A stretch of DNA of 64,000 nt from Tubulanus polymorphus (Eukaryota > Nemertea > Palaeonemertea > Tubulaniformes > Tubulanidae): the NCBI RefSeq assembly GCF_964204645.1, contig NC_134028.1:17227263-17291262 (forward strand), in the 5' to 3' direction. The notes under the pieces are model-generated. The model was not told the origin of the DNA and ran no database searches. It worked only from the letters and a program-made list of their open reading frames with translations. The position numbers were made by a program, and so were the translations under genes. How positions within the stretch are numbered: position 1 is the stretch's first letter; every line of letters starts with the position of its first letter. Positions 34,069 through 44,914 of this stretch are shown piece after piece.

Positions 34069-34439
34069 CAGTCCACTTGGGACTTTAGTCCCAGCGGGCT
34101 ATTGCGTTCACTTTTCGTCCGTCCGTCCATAGACGGAATCCAGTGACTTCGGGAAGTTTTGAAGACGCTTCAAGGTAATGTCTTGATATTTGGTTTATAC
34201 ATGTATCTACCGGTACCCTAGACACATCATCAGCCCAAAAACCGGCCCTGTCAGATTCAAGATGGTCGACTGGCAGCCATTGTTGTTTGCCATAATCAGC
34301 ACTTCTTAAACATTTTCGAAGTTTTCGTGGGAAATTTTGAAGACGCTTTGATCAATTACCTTGATCTTTCGTTTATATTTGAATCTACCAAAGGCCCATC
34401 AGCATAAGAAAATTGGGTCGATCTGACTCAAGATGGCCG

Positions 34440-34965
34440 TCCTATGACCTTTTTAGTGCCCAAAAATGTCAATGTTGAATAGTAGAAAAGCTTAGTTTTT
34501 CCTTATTAGATTGGTACCTAGGCATAGTTTGTTACCATGATCCATTGTTAAGTTGTAGTTCATGACATCGTCTATGATTGTGGTGAGTTTTTAAGAACAT
34601 TAGTTATTCCATATAGTCACCAGGGGGCGCTGAATAGTAGAATGGCTTAGTATTTCCTTATTTAGTAGGCTTAGTATTTCCTTATATTTTGTTACTATGA
34701 TCAATTGCAAAATTGTATTTCATGACATGTACTACGATTGTGGTGAGTTTTAAGGTCGTTGGGTTTTGCATATGGTCACCAGAGGGCGTTGAATAGTAGA
34801 ATAACTTAGTATTTCCATATTAAATTGGTAACGAGGCATATTTTATTATCACAATCAATTACAAAATCATAGCTGCTCACATGTTCTATGATTGTGGTGG
34901 GTTTCAAGGTCATTGGTTTTTGTATATGGTCACTAGAGGGCGTTATGTATTTAAATTGTTAGATA
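34440..34965. repeat. About 155-bp internal tandem repeats with GGGGGCGC-type boxes
   Basis: Three units at 154-159 bp spacing share TATGATTGTGGTG(A/G)GTTT and a box: CACCAGGGGGCGCTG (34618), CACCAGAGGGCGTTG (34777), CACTAGAGGGCGTTA (34931). The first box equals the core of the vertebrate CTCF site. The set is duplicated 4114 bp downstream. Confidence 0.7.
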
Positions 34966-35017
34966 GTTGAGCATTTGAAACCACTTCCCAAGTGAGCATG
35001 GTGTCCCTGGACCCCTA

Positions 35018-35315
35018 GTTTGGTTTTGTCGCCCGCGACAATTCATTATTTTGGTTTTGTCGCACGCAACAATTCATTATTTTGTTTTTGCCGTCCGCGA
35101 CAATTCATTATTTTGGTTTTATCGCCCGGGACGATTCAATAATTTGGTTTTAACGCCCGCGACAATTCATTATTGTGGTTTTATCGCCCGCGACAATTCA
35201 TTATTTTGGTTTTATCGCCCGCGACAATTCATTATTTTTGTTTTGTCACCCGTTACAATTCAATATTTTGGTTTTGTCACCCGCGACAATTCATAATTTT
35301 GGTTTTGTCGCCCGT
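35018..35315. repeat. 31-bp minisatellite, array 2
   Basis: About nine units of the GTCGCCCGCGAC repeat. The array is repeated at 39132-39429 by the large duplication. Confidence 0.85.
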
Positions 35316-35382
35316 GGTTTTGTCGGAACATTAAGTTTTTTGATCGAACAGTGTGTTAAGGTCGTTTTGGAAATTTACTCGG

Positions 35383-35690
35383 TCTGGTATATTTTGGATT
35401 ACTGTGTATGTCATTTGTCAGGAGATTAAACAGAAGACGACTTAGGATACTACCTTGCGTGACTCCACTAGTTAGACCGTCTCATTCCAAGATGAGGCGT
35501 ACCGTTGATTTCGGTTACAAGTTTCCGTTCAGAGATAACTGCTGAGCCATTTGGGCGACCTATCATTGATACTGTTTCCTAATAGCCTGTTTATTAATGG
35601 CTGATGTTGAGCTTTATCAAATGCTTTGTTGAAATCCACCGTTGAACAGGAATCAAGACTGTGCAGAAAACCCGTTATCGCTGCTTTGCA
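35383..35690 (-). pseudogene. Non-LTR reverse-transcriptase scrap, copy 1
   Basis: The minus-strand frame has VDFNKAFDKAQHQPLINRLL then KWLSSYLSERK, the pattern of LINE reverse-transcriptase blocks (FDxAFDxVxHxxLL, WFxSYLxxRK). In other frames an LxxDIHSNPKYT-like piece follows. Stops and frameshifts show decay. Copies: 39497-39804 and 42845-43110. Confidence 0.6.
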
Positions 35691-36814
35691 GCTATATTTA
35701 TTATTATTATTTTCTTCCACACTATTTTTACTAAAAGAACAAAGGCTTTGTTACCTTCCCGCTGTTTTCGATACAATCCGTCTGATATCATTCAGCTCAG
35801 TTCGATCTACAAATACCCCGTGCGTATTTTGAAGAATCATCGTTACAAAAGCACTGTCGGGCCGTAAACATCGAAAATTGAGCCCCATTCAAAGAGCCGA
35901 CATGTTTTTCTAAGTCCTCTTTCCGAAATCTACCGCACGTTTCTTGTCACGTCGATTATCAATTCAAGCATAAATTAACAAATTTATTACCCAAAGATTG
36001 CACATTCTGTCGCGGTTTTTAAAAACTAATTTTAACAATAGCCCATTTTCCTCATCAAATCGTATTACCGATATACAGGAAATTTACTACGTTAGATTTT
36101 AAAAGCACTGTCGAGCCGTAAACATCGACGAATCGACGTGTGCCACTACATCGTCGTTCCAGGGATCAGCTGCGAGTTTCACCTCATCATGGGAATCAAA
36201 TCGAGTACAAATTAATTTATTACTACCAGTGATTTGGCTGCGGGCGTCATGCAGTTAGTTTAGCGAGACCTATTTTTCTTTATCAAATTAACCGTGTATT
36301 TACTAAGATAAATCATAAGTGTACCGCGGAGTCGTAGGCCTAAACGAAACACGCCGAAGAGATATAGCGGAGAAAAGCTGTTATGTCGACGAGGTATCAA
36401 AATAAAAGAATATATTACTTTATTCGGCCGCGGGCTTCAACCTCTATATCAATACCATCAATACTCTATATTTCCAACAGTACATACCGATCATTGTCAA
36501 ATGCACAAGGTATTTACTAAATACAAGTATATAACACAATCCTTTCCGTATGATGGACTCACACTTGACATTCGGAGTAAGCGTTCGCTGTGGGGGAAAG
36601 GAGATCGTTCGCTGTGTCGCTTAAAGTGTTTATCGAGTTTTACGCGACCTTTAGGCTTTAGTATGGTGGCTGATAAGGGCCATGCGTAAAAGAACACGAA
36701 TAATCAAATGAGGGCGACATTACGACAAAACGACAAAGCGTAAAAAAACACGAATATGCAGATGAGGGCGACATTACGACAAAACGACAAAACTAAAATA
36801 ACGCGACAAACCAA

Positions 36815-38183
36815 TAATTTTGGTTTTGTCACCCGCGACAAATCAATATTTTGGTTTTGTCGCCCACGAAAATTCAATATTTTGGGTTTATCGCCCGCGA
36901 CAATTCGTTACTTTGGTTTTATCTCCAGCGACAATTCATTATTTTGGTTTTGTCGCCCTCGACAATTTTTCTTTTTGGTTTTGTCGCCCGAGACAATTCA
37001 TTATTTTTTTTTAATATTTTGTTTTTGTCGTCCGCGACAATTTTTTTTTGGTTTTGTTGCCCGCGACAATTCAATATTTTGGTTTTGTCGCCCGCGACAA
37101 TTCTTTTTTTGGTTTTGTCGCCCGCGACAATTCTTTATTTTGGTTTTGTCGCCCGCGACAATTCAATATTTTGTTTTTGTCGCCCGCGACAATTCAATAT
37201 TTTGGTTTTATCGCCCGCGACAATTCATTACTTTGGTTTTATCTCCAGCGACAATTCATTATTTTGGTTTTGTCGCCCGCGACAATTTTTTTTTTGGTTT
37301 TGTTGCCTGCGACAATTCATTATTTTGGTTTAATCGCCCGCGACAATTCAATATTTTGGTTTTATCGCCCGCGATAATTCATTATTTTGGTTTTATCGCC
37401 CGCGACAATTCATTATTTTGGTTGTGTCGCCCGAGACAATTCATTATTTTGGTTTTATCGCCAGTGACAATTCATTATTTTGGTTTTATCGCCCACGACA
37501 ATTCATTAGTTTGGTTTTGTCTCCCGCGACAATTCAATATTTTGGTTTTATCGCCCGCGACAATTCATTACTTTGGTTTTATCTCCAGCAACAATTCATT
37601 ATTTTGGTTTTGTCGCCCGCGACAATTCATTATTTTGGTTTTATATTTTGTTTTTGTCGCCCGCGACAATTCATTATTTTGGTTTTATTTTTTTTTTGTC
37701 ACCCGCGAAAATTCATTATTTTGGTTTTATCGTACGTGACAATTAAATATTATGTTTTTGTCGCCCGAGAGAATTCATTATTTTGGTTTTATCGCCCGCG
37801 ACAATTCATTATTTTGGTTTTGTCGCCCGCGAAAATTCATTATTTTGGTTTTATCGCACGTGAAAATTAAATATTATGTTTTTGTCGCCCGAGAGAATTC
37901 ATTATTGTGGTTTTATCGCCTGCGACAATTCATAGTTTGGTTTTATCGCCCGCGACAATTCATTAGTTTGGTTTTTTCGCCCGCGACAATTCAATATTTT
38001 GGTTTTATCGCCCGCGACAATTCAATATTTTTGTTTTATCGCCCGCGACAATTCATAGCTTGGTTTTATCGCCCCCGACAATTCATTAGTTTGGTTTTGT
38101 CGCCCGTGACAATTCAATATTTTCGTTTTATCACCCGCGACAATTCATTAGTTTGGTTTTGTCGCCCGCGACAATTCTTTTTC
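36815..38183. repeat. 31-bp minisatellite, array 3 (longest)
   Basis: About 1.37 kb, roughly 44 units of TTTTGGTTTTxTCGCCCGCG plus ACAATTCATTA, with variants (GTCACCC, ATCTCCAG, T-runs, fused units). Because 31 is not a multiple of three, one strand reads open in all three frames for long distances; these frames are by-products of the repeat. Confidence 0.9.
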
Positions 38184-38184
38184 A

Positions 38185-41100
38185 GTCCACTTGGGACTTT
38201 AGTCCCAGCGGGCTATTGCGTTCACTTTTCGTCCGTCCGTCCATAGACGGAATCCAGTTACTTCGGGAAGTTTTGAAGACGCTTCAAGGTAATGTCTTGA
38301 TATTTGGTTTATACATGTATCTACCGGTACCCTAGACACATCATCAGCCCAAAAACCGGCCCTGTCAGATTCAAGATGGTCGACTGGCAGCCATTGTTGT
38401 TTGCCATAATCAGCACTTCTTAAACATTTTCGAAGTTTTCGTGGGAAATTTTGAAGACGCTTTGATCAATTACCTTGATCTTTCGTTTATATTTGAATCT
38501 ACCAAAGGCCCATCAGCATAAGAAAATTGGGTCGATCTGACTCAAGATGGCCGTCCTATGACCTTTTTAGTGCCCAAAAATGTCAATGTTGAATAGTACA
38601 AAAGCTTAGTTTTTCCTTATTAGATTGGTACCTAGGCATAGTTTGTTACCATGATCCATTGTTAAGTTGTAGTTCATGACATCGTCTATGATTGTGGTGA
38701 GTTTTTAAGGACATTAGTTATTCCATATAGTCACCAGGGGGCGCTGAATAGTAGAATGGCTTAGTATTTCCTTATTTAGTAGGCTTAGTATTTCCTTATA
38801 TTTTGTTACTATGATCAATTGCAAAATTGTATTTCATGACATGTACTACGATTGTGGTGAGTTTTAAGGTCATTGGGTTTTGCATATGGTCACCAGAGGG
38901 CGTTGAATAGTAGAATAACTTAGTATTTCCATATTAAATTGGTAACGAGGCATATTTTATTATCACAATCAATTACAAAATCATAGCTGCTCACATGTTC
39001 TATGATTGTGGTGGGTTTCAAGGTCATTGGTTTTTGTATATGGTCACTAGAGGGCGTTATGTATTTAAATTGTTAGATAGTTGAGCATTTGAAACCACTT
39101 CCCAAGTGAGCATGGTGTCCCTGGACCCCTAGTTTGGTTTTGTCGCCCGCGACAATTCATTATTTTGGTTTTGTCGCACGCAACAATTCATTATTTTGTT
39201 TTTGCCGTCCGCGACAATTCATTATTTTGGTTTTATCGCCCGGGACGATTCAATAATTTGGTTTTAACGCCCGCGACAATTCATTATTGTGGTTTTATCG
39301 CCCGCGACAATTCATTATTTTGGTTTTATCGCCCGCGACAATTCATTATTTTTGTTTTGTCACCCGTTACAATTCAATATTTTGGTTTTGTTACCCGCGA
39401 CAATTCATAATTTTGGTTTTGTCGCCCGTGGTTTTGTCGGAACATTAAGTTTTTTGATCGAACAGTGTGTTAAGGTCGTTTTGGAAATTTACTCGGTCTG
39501 GTATATTTTGGATTACTGTGTATGTCATTTGTCAGGAGATTAAACAGAAGACGACTTAGGATACTACCTTGCGTGACTCCACTAGTTAGACCGTCTCATT
39601 CCAAGATGAGGCGTTCCGTTGATTTCGGTTACAAGTTTCCGTTCAGAGATAACTGCTGAGCCATTTGGGCGACCTATCATTGATACTGTTTCCTAATAGC
39701 CTGTTTATTAATGGCTGATGTTGAGCCTTATCAAATGCTTTGTTGAAATCCACCGTTGAACAGGAATCAAGACTGTGCAGAAAACCCGTTATCGCTGCTT
39801 TGCAGCTATATTTATTATTATTATTTTCTTCCACACTATTTTTACTAAAAGAACAAAGGCTTTGTTACCTTCCCGCTGTTTTCGATACAATCCGTCTGAT
39901 ATCATTCAGCTCACTTCGATCTACAAATACCCCGTGCGTATTTTGAAGAATCATCGTTACAAAAGCACTGTCGGGCCGTAAACATCGAAAATTGAGCCCC
40001 ATTCAAAGAGCCGACATGTTTTTCTAAGTCCTCTTTCCGAAATCTACCGCACGTTTCTTGTCACGTCGATTATCAATTCAAGCATAAATTAACAAATTTA
40101 TTACCCAAAGATTGCACATTCTGTCGCGGTTTTTAAAAACTAATTTTAACAATAGCCCATTTTCCTCATCAAATCGTATTACCGATATACAGGAAATTTA
40201 CTACGTTAGATTTTAAAAGCACTGTCGAGCCGTAAACATCGACGAATCGACGTGTGCCACTACATCGTCGTTCCAGGGATCAGCTGCGAGTTTCACCTCA
40301 TCATGGGAATCAAATCGAGTACAAATTAATTTATTACTACCAGTGATTTAGCTGCGGGCGTCATGCAGTTAGTTTAGCGAGACCTATTTTTCTTTATCAA
40401 ATTAACCGTGTATTTACTAAGATAAATCATAAGTGTACCGGGGAGTCGTAGGCCTAAACGAAACACGCCGAAGAGATATAGCGGAGAAAAGCTGTTATGT
40501 CGACGAGGTATCAAAATAAAAGAATATATTACTTTATTCGGCCGCGGGCTTCAACCTCTATATCAATACCATCAATACTCTATATTTCCTACAGTACATA
40601 CCGATCATTGTCAAATGCACAAGGTATTTACTAAATACAAGTATAAAACACAATCCTTTCCGTATGATGGACTCACACTTGACATTCGGAGTAAGCGTTC
40701 GCTGTGGGGGAAAGGAGATCGTTCGCTGTGTCGCTTAAAGTGTTTATCGAGTTTTACGCGACCTTTAGGCTTTAGTATGGTGGCTGATAAGGGCCATGCG
40801 TAAAAAACACGAATATGCAAATGAGGGCGACAAAACAACAAAGCGTAAAAAACACGAATATGCAGATGAGGGCGACATTACGACAAAACGACAAAACTAA
40901 AATAACGCGACAAAACAATAATTTTGGTTTTGTCGCCCGCGACAATTCATTATTTTGGTTTTATCGCCCGCGACAATTCATTATTTTGGTTTTATCGCCC
41001 GCGACAGTTCATTAATTTGGTTTTGTCGCCCGCGACAAATCAATATTTTGGTTTTGTCGCCCACGACAATTCATTATTTTGGTTTTATCGCCCGCGACAA

Positions 41101-41600
41101 TTTTTTTTTGTCGCGGTTTTATCGCCCGCGAAAATTCAATATTTTGGTTTTATCGCCAGCGACAATTCATTATTTTGGTTTTGTCGCCCACGACAATTCA
41201 ATACTTTGGTTTTATCGCCCGCGACAATTCATTATTTTGGTTTTATCGCCCGCTACAATTCATTATTTTGGTTTTGTCACACGCGACAATTCATTATTTT
41301 GGTTTTGTCGCACGCGACAATTCATTATTTTGGTTTTATCGCCCGTGACAATTTTTTTTTGTCGCGGTTTTATCGCCTGCGACAATTCAATATCTTGGTT
41401 TTATCGCCAGCGACAATTCATTATTTTGGTTTTATCGCCCGGAAAAATTCATTATTTTGGTTTTATCGTCCGCGACAATTCATTTTTTGGTTTTGTCGCC
41501 CGCGACAATTCAATATTTTGGTTTTTTCGCCAGCGACAATTGATTATTTTGGTTTTATCGCCCGCGACAATTGATTATTTTGGTTTTATCGCCCGCGACA
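38185..41600. repeat. 4114-bp tandem duplication, unit 2 (partial)
   Basis: Repeats 34071 onward at a constant offset through module M (to about 40890), with few substitutions and small length changes in the 40800-40870 segment. The minisatellite at 40895-41630 then differs in unit order and length from array 3. Confidence 0.85.
39497..39804 (-). pseudogene. Non-LTR reverse-transcriptase scrap, copy 2
   Basis: Nearly identical to 35383-35690 as part of the 4114-bp duplication; the same VDFNKAFDKAQHQ and KWLSSYL blocks and the same lesions. Confidence 0.6.
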
Positions 41601-41630
41601 ATTAATTTTTTTGGTTTTGTCACCCACTTT
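40895..41630. repeat. 31-bp minisatellite, array 4
   Basis: About 23 units of the same repeat, including a distinct TTTTTTTTTGTCGCGGTTTT variant occurring twice (near 41100 and 41350), which shows higher-order structure. Confidence 0.85.
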
Positions 41631-41830
41631 ATTAGCTTTTGAATAATTCGGCCAATTAATAACGTAATAAAGACTTATGCTTTCGCCTATTTTGAAGTCG
41701 ATCAATCTGATATAGTGTCGAATAGCAAGGTCATTTTGGCAGATTCTTTTTTTTAAAAGTGATATTAAAGCGATCATTCAAGTGATCCTACTCAATGAAA
41801 GATCACATATTATTTCTTTTTCTAAAGATG

Positions 41831-42262
41831 TACGGAAGCTTATATGTCAAAAGCGATAAAGGGCCTCGAGTTGTCGCGTTCCAACTCGACAAGTCGCTAT
41901 ATTTATGTCGACATATCGCGATATACCGCGTCAAGTCGACATGAATATGTCGACATATCGTGACGTTTTCACGACAAATTTCGCTTTTTCGCCCATTTTC
42001 CACGGGACAAGCCGTCATTTAAAGACACGTCGAAATGTAAGATGAGGACGCCAGTGATATGGCGACTGAGTTTCAAGTCGTCATGAATATGTCGAATTGT
42101 TGCGAGGAAAATGGTTGAGAAAACGAAATATGTCGTCAAAACGTCACAATATGTCGACATATTCATGTCGACTTGAAGCGGTATATCGCGATATGTAGAC
42201 ATAAATATGGCGACTTTGTCGAGTTGGAACGCGACAACTCGAGGCCCTTTATCGCTTCCGTA
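41831..42262. repeat. Foldback element with about 160-bp arms
   Basis: The left arm 41831-42003 and right arm 42107-42262 are reverse complements with few mismatches (GCGATAAAGGGCCTCGAGTT, ATATCGCGATATACCGC, TCAAGTCGACATGAATATGT). The spacer is about 100 bp. The following 300 bp (to about 42560) repeats the same ATATCGCGAT and GTCGAC words. No coding. It could be a MITE or foldback transposon. Confidence 0.75.
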
Positions 42263-42562
42263 CTTCCGTATATATGGGACCCGTACAAAACCGTCGCGAC
42301 CTTTTATCACGACGAAATTATGTCGAACAAACGTGATATATCGCGATTTATCGACATAATTAAGTCGATATATCGTGTTAATATCACGATAAATCGTTAA
42401 ACGGATCACGCCTTTCAACAATGTCGACGTCTGTATCTCAACATAACCGCGTACCATCGACATAATTATCACTCCTTTAGCTAAAATGTCGTGATACGTA
42501 TGGCAATTTATTTAGAAAATATCGCAAAAAGTCGACATCAAAATCACGACATTTTAAATAAG

Positions 42563-42844
42563 GTCATCCTAGTTACATCGATATATTGAGATAGTTAACC
42601 TAATTTCAATAAGGGGACGCATACTTAATGATGTTTAATGTTAGATGAATATGAAAGAAGAAATGAAGTTGGCAGAAAAATTAAAATGACTTTATCATCA
42701 CCAGAATCTGGTGGACATATTGGATGTTGGGGTTCATGTAGAATGACCCCAAATGCTGGGGCACAATAATAGTGTTCGGTACATGGTCGATGAACTAAAT
42801 AGGTCATTCGCATCAATACTTTGTCACAATTGATTTGCGGTATA
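42563..42844. other. Unassigned stretch
   Basis: Between the foldback element and the third reverse-transcriptase scrap I see no repeat family or convincing coding frame. Confidence 0.4.
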
Positions 42845-43110
42845 TTTTGGATTACTGTGTATGTCATTTGTCAGGACATTAAACAGTAGACGGCTTAGGA
42901 TACTACCTAGCGTGACTCCACTAGTTAGACCGACTTATTCCAAGATGAGGCGTTCCGTTGATTTTGGCTATAAGTTTTCGTTCAGAGATAACTGCTGGGC
43001 CATTTGGGCGACCTATCATTGATACTGTTTCCTAATAGCCTGTTCAGTTAGTAATGGCTGATGTTGTGCCTTATCAAATGCTTTGTCAAAATCCACCGAT
43101 GAACAGGATT
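42845..43110 (-). pseudogene. Non-LTR reverse-transcriptase scrap, copy 3
   Basis: Diverged third copy of the scrap at 35383 and 39497, with small indels. It is followed by the GTTATCGCTGCTTTGCAGC border sequence that meets the Polinton terminal repeat near 43154. Confidence 0.55.
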
Positions 43111-43154
43111 CTAAGACAGCAGAAAACCCGTTATCGCTGCTTTGCAGCTATATT

Positions 43155-43396
43155 TTTACTTATATTTTTATTCGAAATCTGTTAAAATATGAATTATTTC
43201 TCACACTTTACCTCACACTTTTGTAATTAACATATAATTGATTTTAAAATAAATGAAATTCATGTAAATAATGTATAATAATTTATATGAAATTATTAAG
43301 AGTAATAGGGAATCGAGGCTTTCATGCTAGAGGGAGAGGGGTTGAGTGAGCTCGACCTCCGACCTCATTATCTGAAACCCCCAATTTCCTATTACT
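43155..43396. repeat. Right terminal repeat of Polinton A, outer piece with palindrome
   Basis: Continues the match to the left terminal repeat exactly where the inner piece (27029-27106) stops: TTACTTATATTTTTATTCG onward. The outer 96 bp (43301-43396) are the palindrome AGTAATAGGGAAT...AATTTCCTATTACT, the same length as on the left. Confidence 0.8.
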
Positions 43397-43402
43397 ACAA
43401 CC
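43397..43402. repeat. Target site duplication of Polinton A, right copy
   Basis: ACAACC, equal to 3915-3920. Confidence 0.75.
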
Positions 43403-43719
43403 AATTTTCGTCCCACGATCGACCTCGATGTTGTGTCGGAGAAATTTGCAAGGCGTATCGGTACACGATTGTCTTTAAGGGTAACAAGGGACTTCCCTGT
43501 GCAAAACTCCGTTCTCTTCCTGCTTTCGATGATTCCTGTGGTGAAATTGTTTTGGGACAAACTATGTTTAAAGTACCCCTCTACAATTATTTCAGACCCA
43601 GCGGGGACCTAAGTGCTCCGAGACAGGAAGACGCGACACGCTTTCGGTTTTTGATTTTGTTGTCGTAATGGTATCTCTGAGTTCCCGAGCTGTAGTATGC
43701 GTTGTTCGAAATCTACCTT
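43403..43719 (-). pseudogene. Ty3/gypsy-like pol fragment between the two Polintons
   Basis: The minus-strand frame has SEIIVEGYFKHSLSQNN, TGIIESRKRTEFCTGKSLV and NRVPIRLANFSDTT, the spacer between protease and reverse transcriptase of Ty3/gypsy pol (a GKSLVxLxDxRVPxRxxNxS-type motif). It lies between Polinton A and Polinton B, antisense, and joins in frame to 3914-3767 when A is removed. One stop near 43610. Confidence 0.6.
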
Positions 43720-44119
43720 AGTAATAGGGATAATAGGCTTTCAGATCAAAGGTCGAAGGGTCGAGCTCGTAAAAAAATGAAAATAACAATAATTAACAGT
43801 TGAATTAGTCGCGCACACTCCTAATTCAACTGTAAATTATTGTTATTTTCATTTTTTACTGACTCGCCCCTTCAACCTTTAACCTGAAAGCCTATTATCC
43901 CTATTACTCTTAAAATAATCATGTAAATGAATAACATTTAAATTGACAGATTATTCAATATAAAAGTGTGAGCTCTTATAGAATAGATATATAGATATAT
44001 TTACAACATTATTTCAATATTTATATTTGTATGAGTTAGATTTTTTAACATTAAAAGTTTTAGTAAAGTGTGATTGAAATAATACATGATATAAATCATT
44101 GAACTTCTAAAATCAATTT
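43720..44119. repeat. Left terminal repeat of Polinton B with 189-bp terminal palindrome
   Basis: 43720-43908 folds back: AGTAATAGGGATAATAGGCT, TGAAAATAACAATAATT, ACAGTTGAATTAG on one arm, the complements in reverse order on the other, loop TCGCGCACACT. Inside follow AAGTGTGAGC, TATAGATATAT and AAGTGTGATTGAAATAATAC, up to about 44119 where similarity to the right end stops. Confidence 0.85.
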
Positions 44120-44141
44120 AGTAAAAAAATATGTATAATAA

Positions 44142-44790
44142 ATGGAACCAGAACAACCACAAACTATCAATATAAAAAATAACGCTGGTGTTATAAATAT
44201 ATACTACAAGAAGTGTTCTAAGTGTGAAATAGATAAATTAGCTATAACAGATTTAGTAAGCGTAAGATTAGCAAAGATGGTTTTCAATATTGTTGTAAAA
44301 CTTGCACTTAACTATATACCAAACAATATCGAGAAGATAATAGAGAAGCTTACAATGATTATATGACAGAATATATGAGAGATAGATATCAAACAGATCT
44401 TAATTTTAGATTGAAACAATGCTTAAGATCTAGATTAACACAATTATTCAACAAAGAAACACATTCAGAAACACTATCTAATTTATTGGGTTGTTCAGAT
44501 GAATTTCTCAAATCATGGATTATATTTCAATTCGATGATAAAATGAATATAGATAATCATGGTGAATACTTTCATATTGATCACGTTTGTCGATTTCTAA
44601 ATTTGACATGAATCATGAATACAATAATAAACTTATTTGGAGTTGGAACAAATTTAAGACCATTAGAAAAGAAGGAAAACATAATTAAATCTAATAAACT
44701 AGATATACAGTTATATTTAGATCAACTGGATAAAGCAAGGACATTTGTTGAATTATGGAACTCAACACATAATGAAAATACGTTGAAGCT
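44142..44790 (+). pseudogene. HNH-like endonuclease with zinc site, frameshifted
   Basis: Frames starting at 44142, 44363 and 44615 belong to one protein. It begins with a CSKCEI zinc half-site, continues after a frameshift with KDGFQYCCKTC (second half-site; a TAA follows), then LLGCSDEFLKSWIIFQFDD and YFHIDHV, an HNH-type active-site block, and NLRPLEKKENIIKSNKLD. Proteins with this layout are common in giant viruses and phages and are usually classed as HNH or homing-type endonucleases. It lies next to the left terminal repeat and has no homologue in A. Start context: TATAATAAATGG. Confidence 0.65.
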
Positions 44791-44914
44791 TGAGCGCTTA
44801 GAAAACCGGTTACTCTCGATCTATGTCAAACCGCCTATATGTAATTGTATTAGGTTGTTTACAAAAACATCTGTCGCACGTTATATTCAGTTGAATGGGG
44901 TGTATCTCATTTGA

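Larger units (their letters stand above)
34071..38184. repeat. 4114-bp tandem duplication, unit 1
   Basis: Starts GTCCACTTGGGACTTTAGTC. The same sequence restarts at 38185 and stays almost identical for at least 2.7 kb at a constant offset of 4114 bp. The unit holds a 0.9-kb module with internal repeats, a short minisatellite, a reverse-transcriptase scrap, module M and a long minisatellite. Near identity points to recent duplication or ongoing unequal exchange. Confidence 0.9.
27107..43154. mobile_element. About 16 kb satellite-rich insertion splitting the right terminal repeat of A
   Basis: Left junction TTTAAAA then CCCTATTGATATCCGCG; right junction GCAGCTATATTT then TTACTTATATT. Both border sequences are members of repeats that recur inside the block (CCCTATTGATATCCGCG near 32495 and 32550; CGTTATCGCTGCTTTGCAGC at 32325, 35669, 39783 and 43128). 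The content is hairpin repeats, a 31-bp minisatellite, a 4.1-kb tandem duplication, reverse-transcriptase scraps and a foldback element. I see no functional gene. Whether it arrived as one element or grew in place is not decided. Confidence 0.6.
3921..43396 (-). mobile_element. Polinton/Maverick A, nested-insertion carrier
   Basis: The element starts AGGAATAGG and ends CCTATTACT, with terminal repeats that match in inverted orientation and a 6-bp target duplication. All recognised genes read on the minus strand in the order polymerase B, (gap), small membrane proteins, capsid-related proteins, integrase, ATPase, PA, PB, left terminal repeat. Two blocks do not belong: 12057-23930 and 27107-43154. 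Removing them leaves about 11.5 kb. Compared with element B, the 3' half of polB and the structural genes next to it are missing at the 12057/23930 join, so that insertion went with a deletion. Every large gene is broken, so this copy is dead. Confidence 0.8.

Noticed and set aside
36756-37739. A 327-codon open frame of repetitive aromatic-rich peptide
   Set aside because: It lies wholly in the 31-bp minisatellite; all three frames are open over much of it because the unit lacks stops and its period is not a multiple of three. No unique coding sequence.
36815-38183. CRISPR-like array
   Set aside because: The 31-bp units are contiguous with no unique spacers, in a eukaryotic repeat block; it is a minisatellite.
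40924-41605. Two overlapping 216-codon frames
   Set aside because: Same minisatellite artefact; both frames give shifted versions of the same period-31 peptide.
1-43396. The left fragment and Polinton A as one element
   Set aside because: The 6-bp duplication and the AG terminus at 3921 separate them, and the fragments are in opposite orientation with non-Polinton DNA between.
43324-43668. A 114-codon plus-strand frame
   Set aside because: It starts inside the Polinton A terminal palindrome and runs through the border; the minus strand carries the gypsy-like frame.
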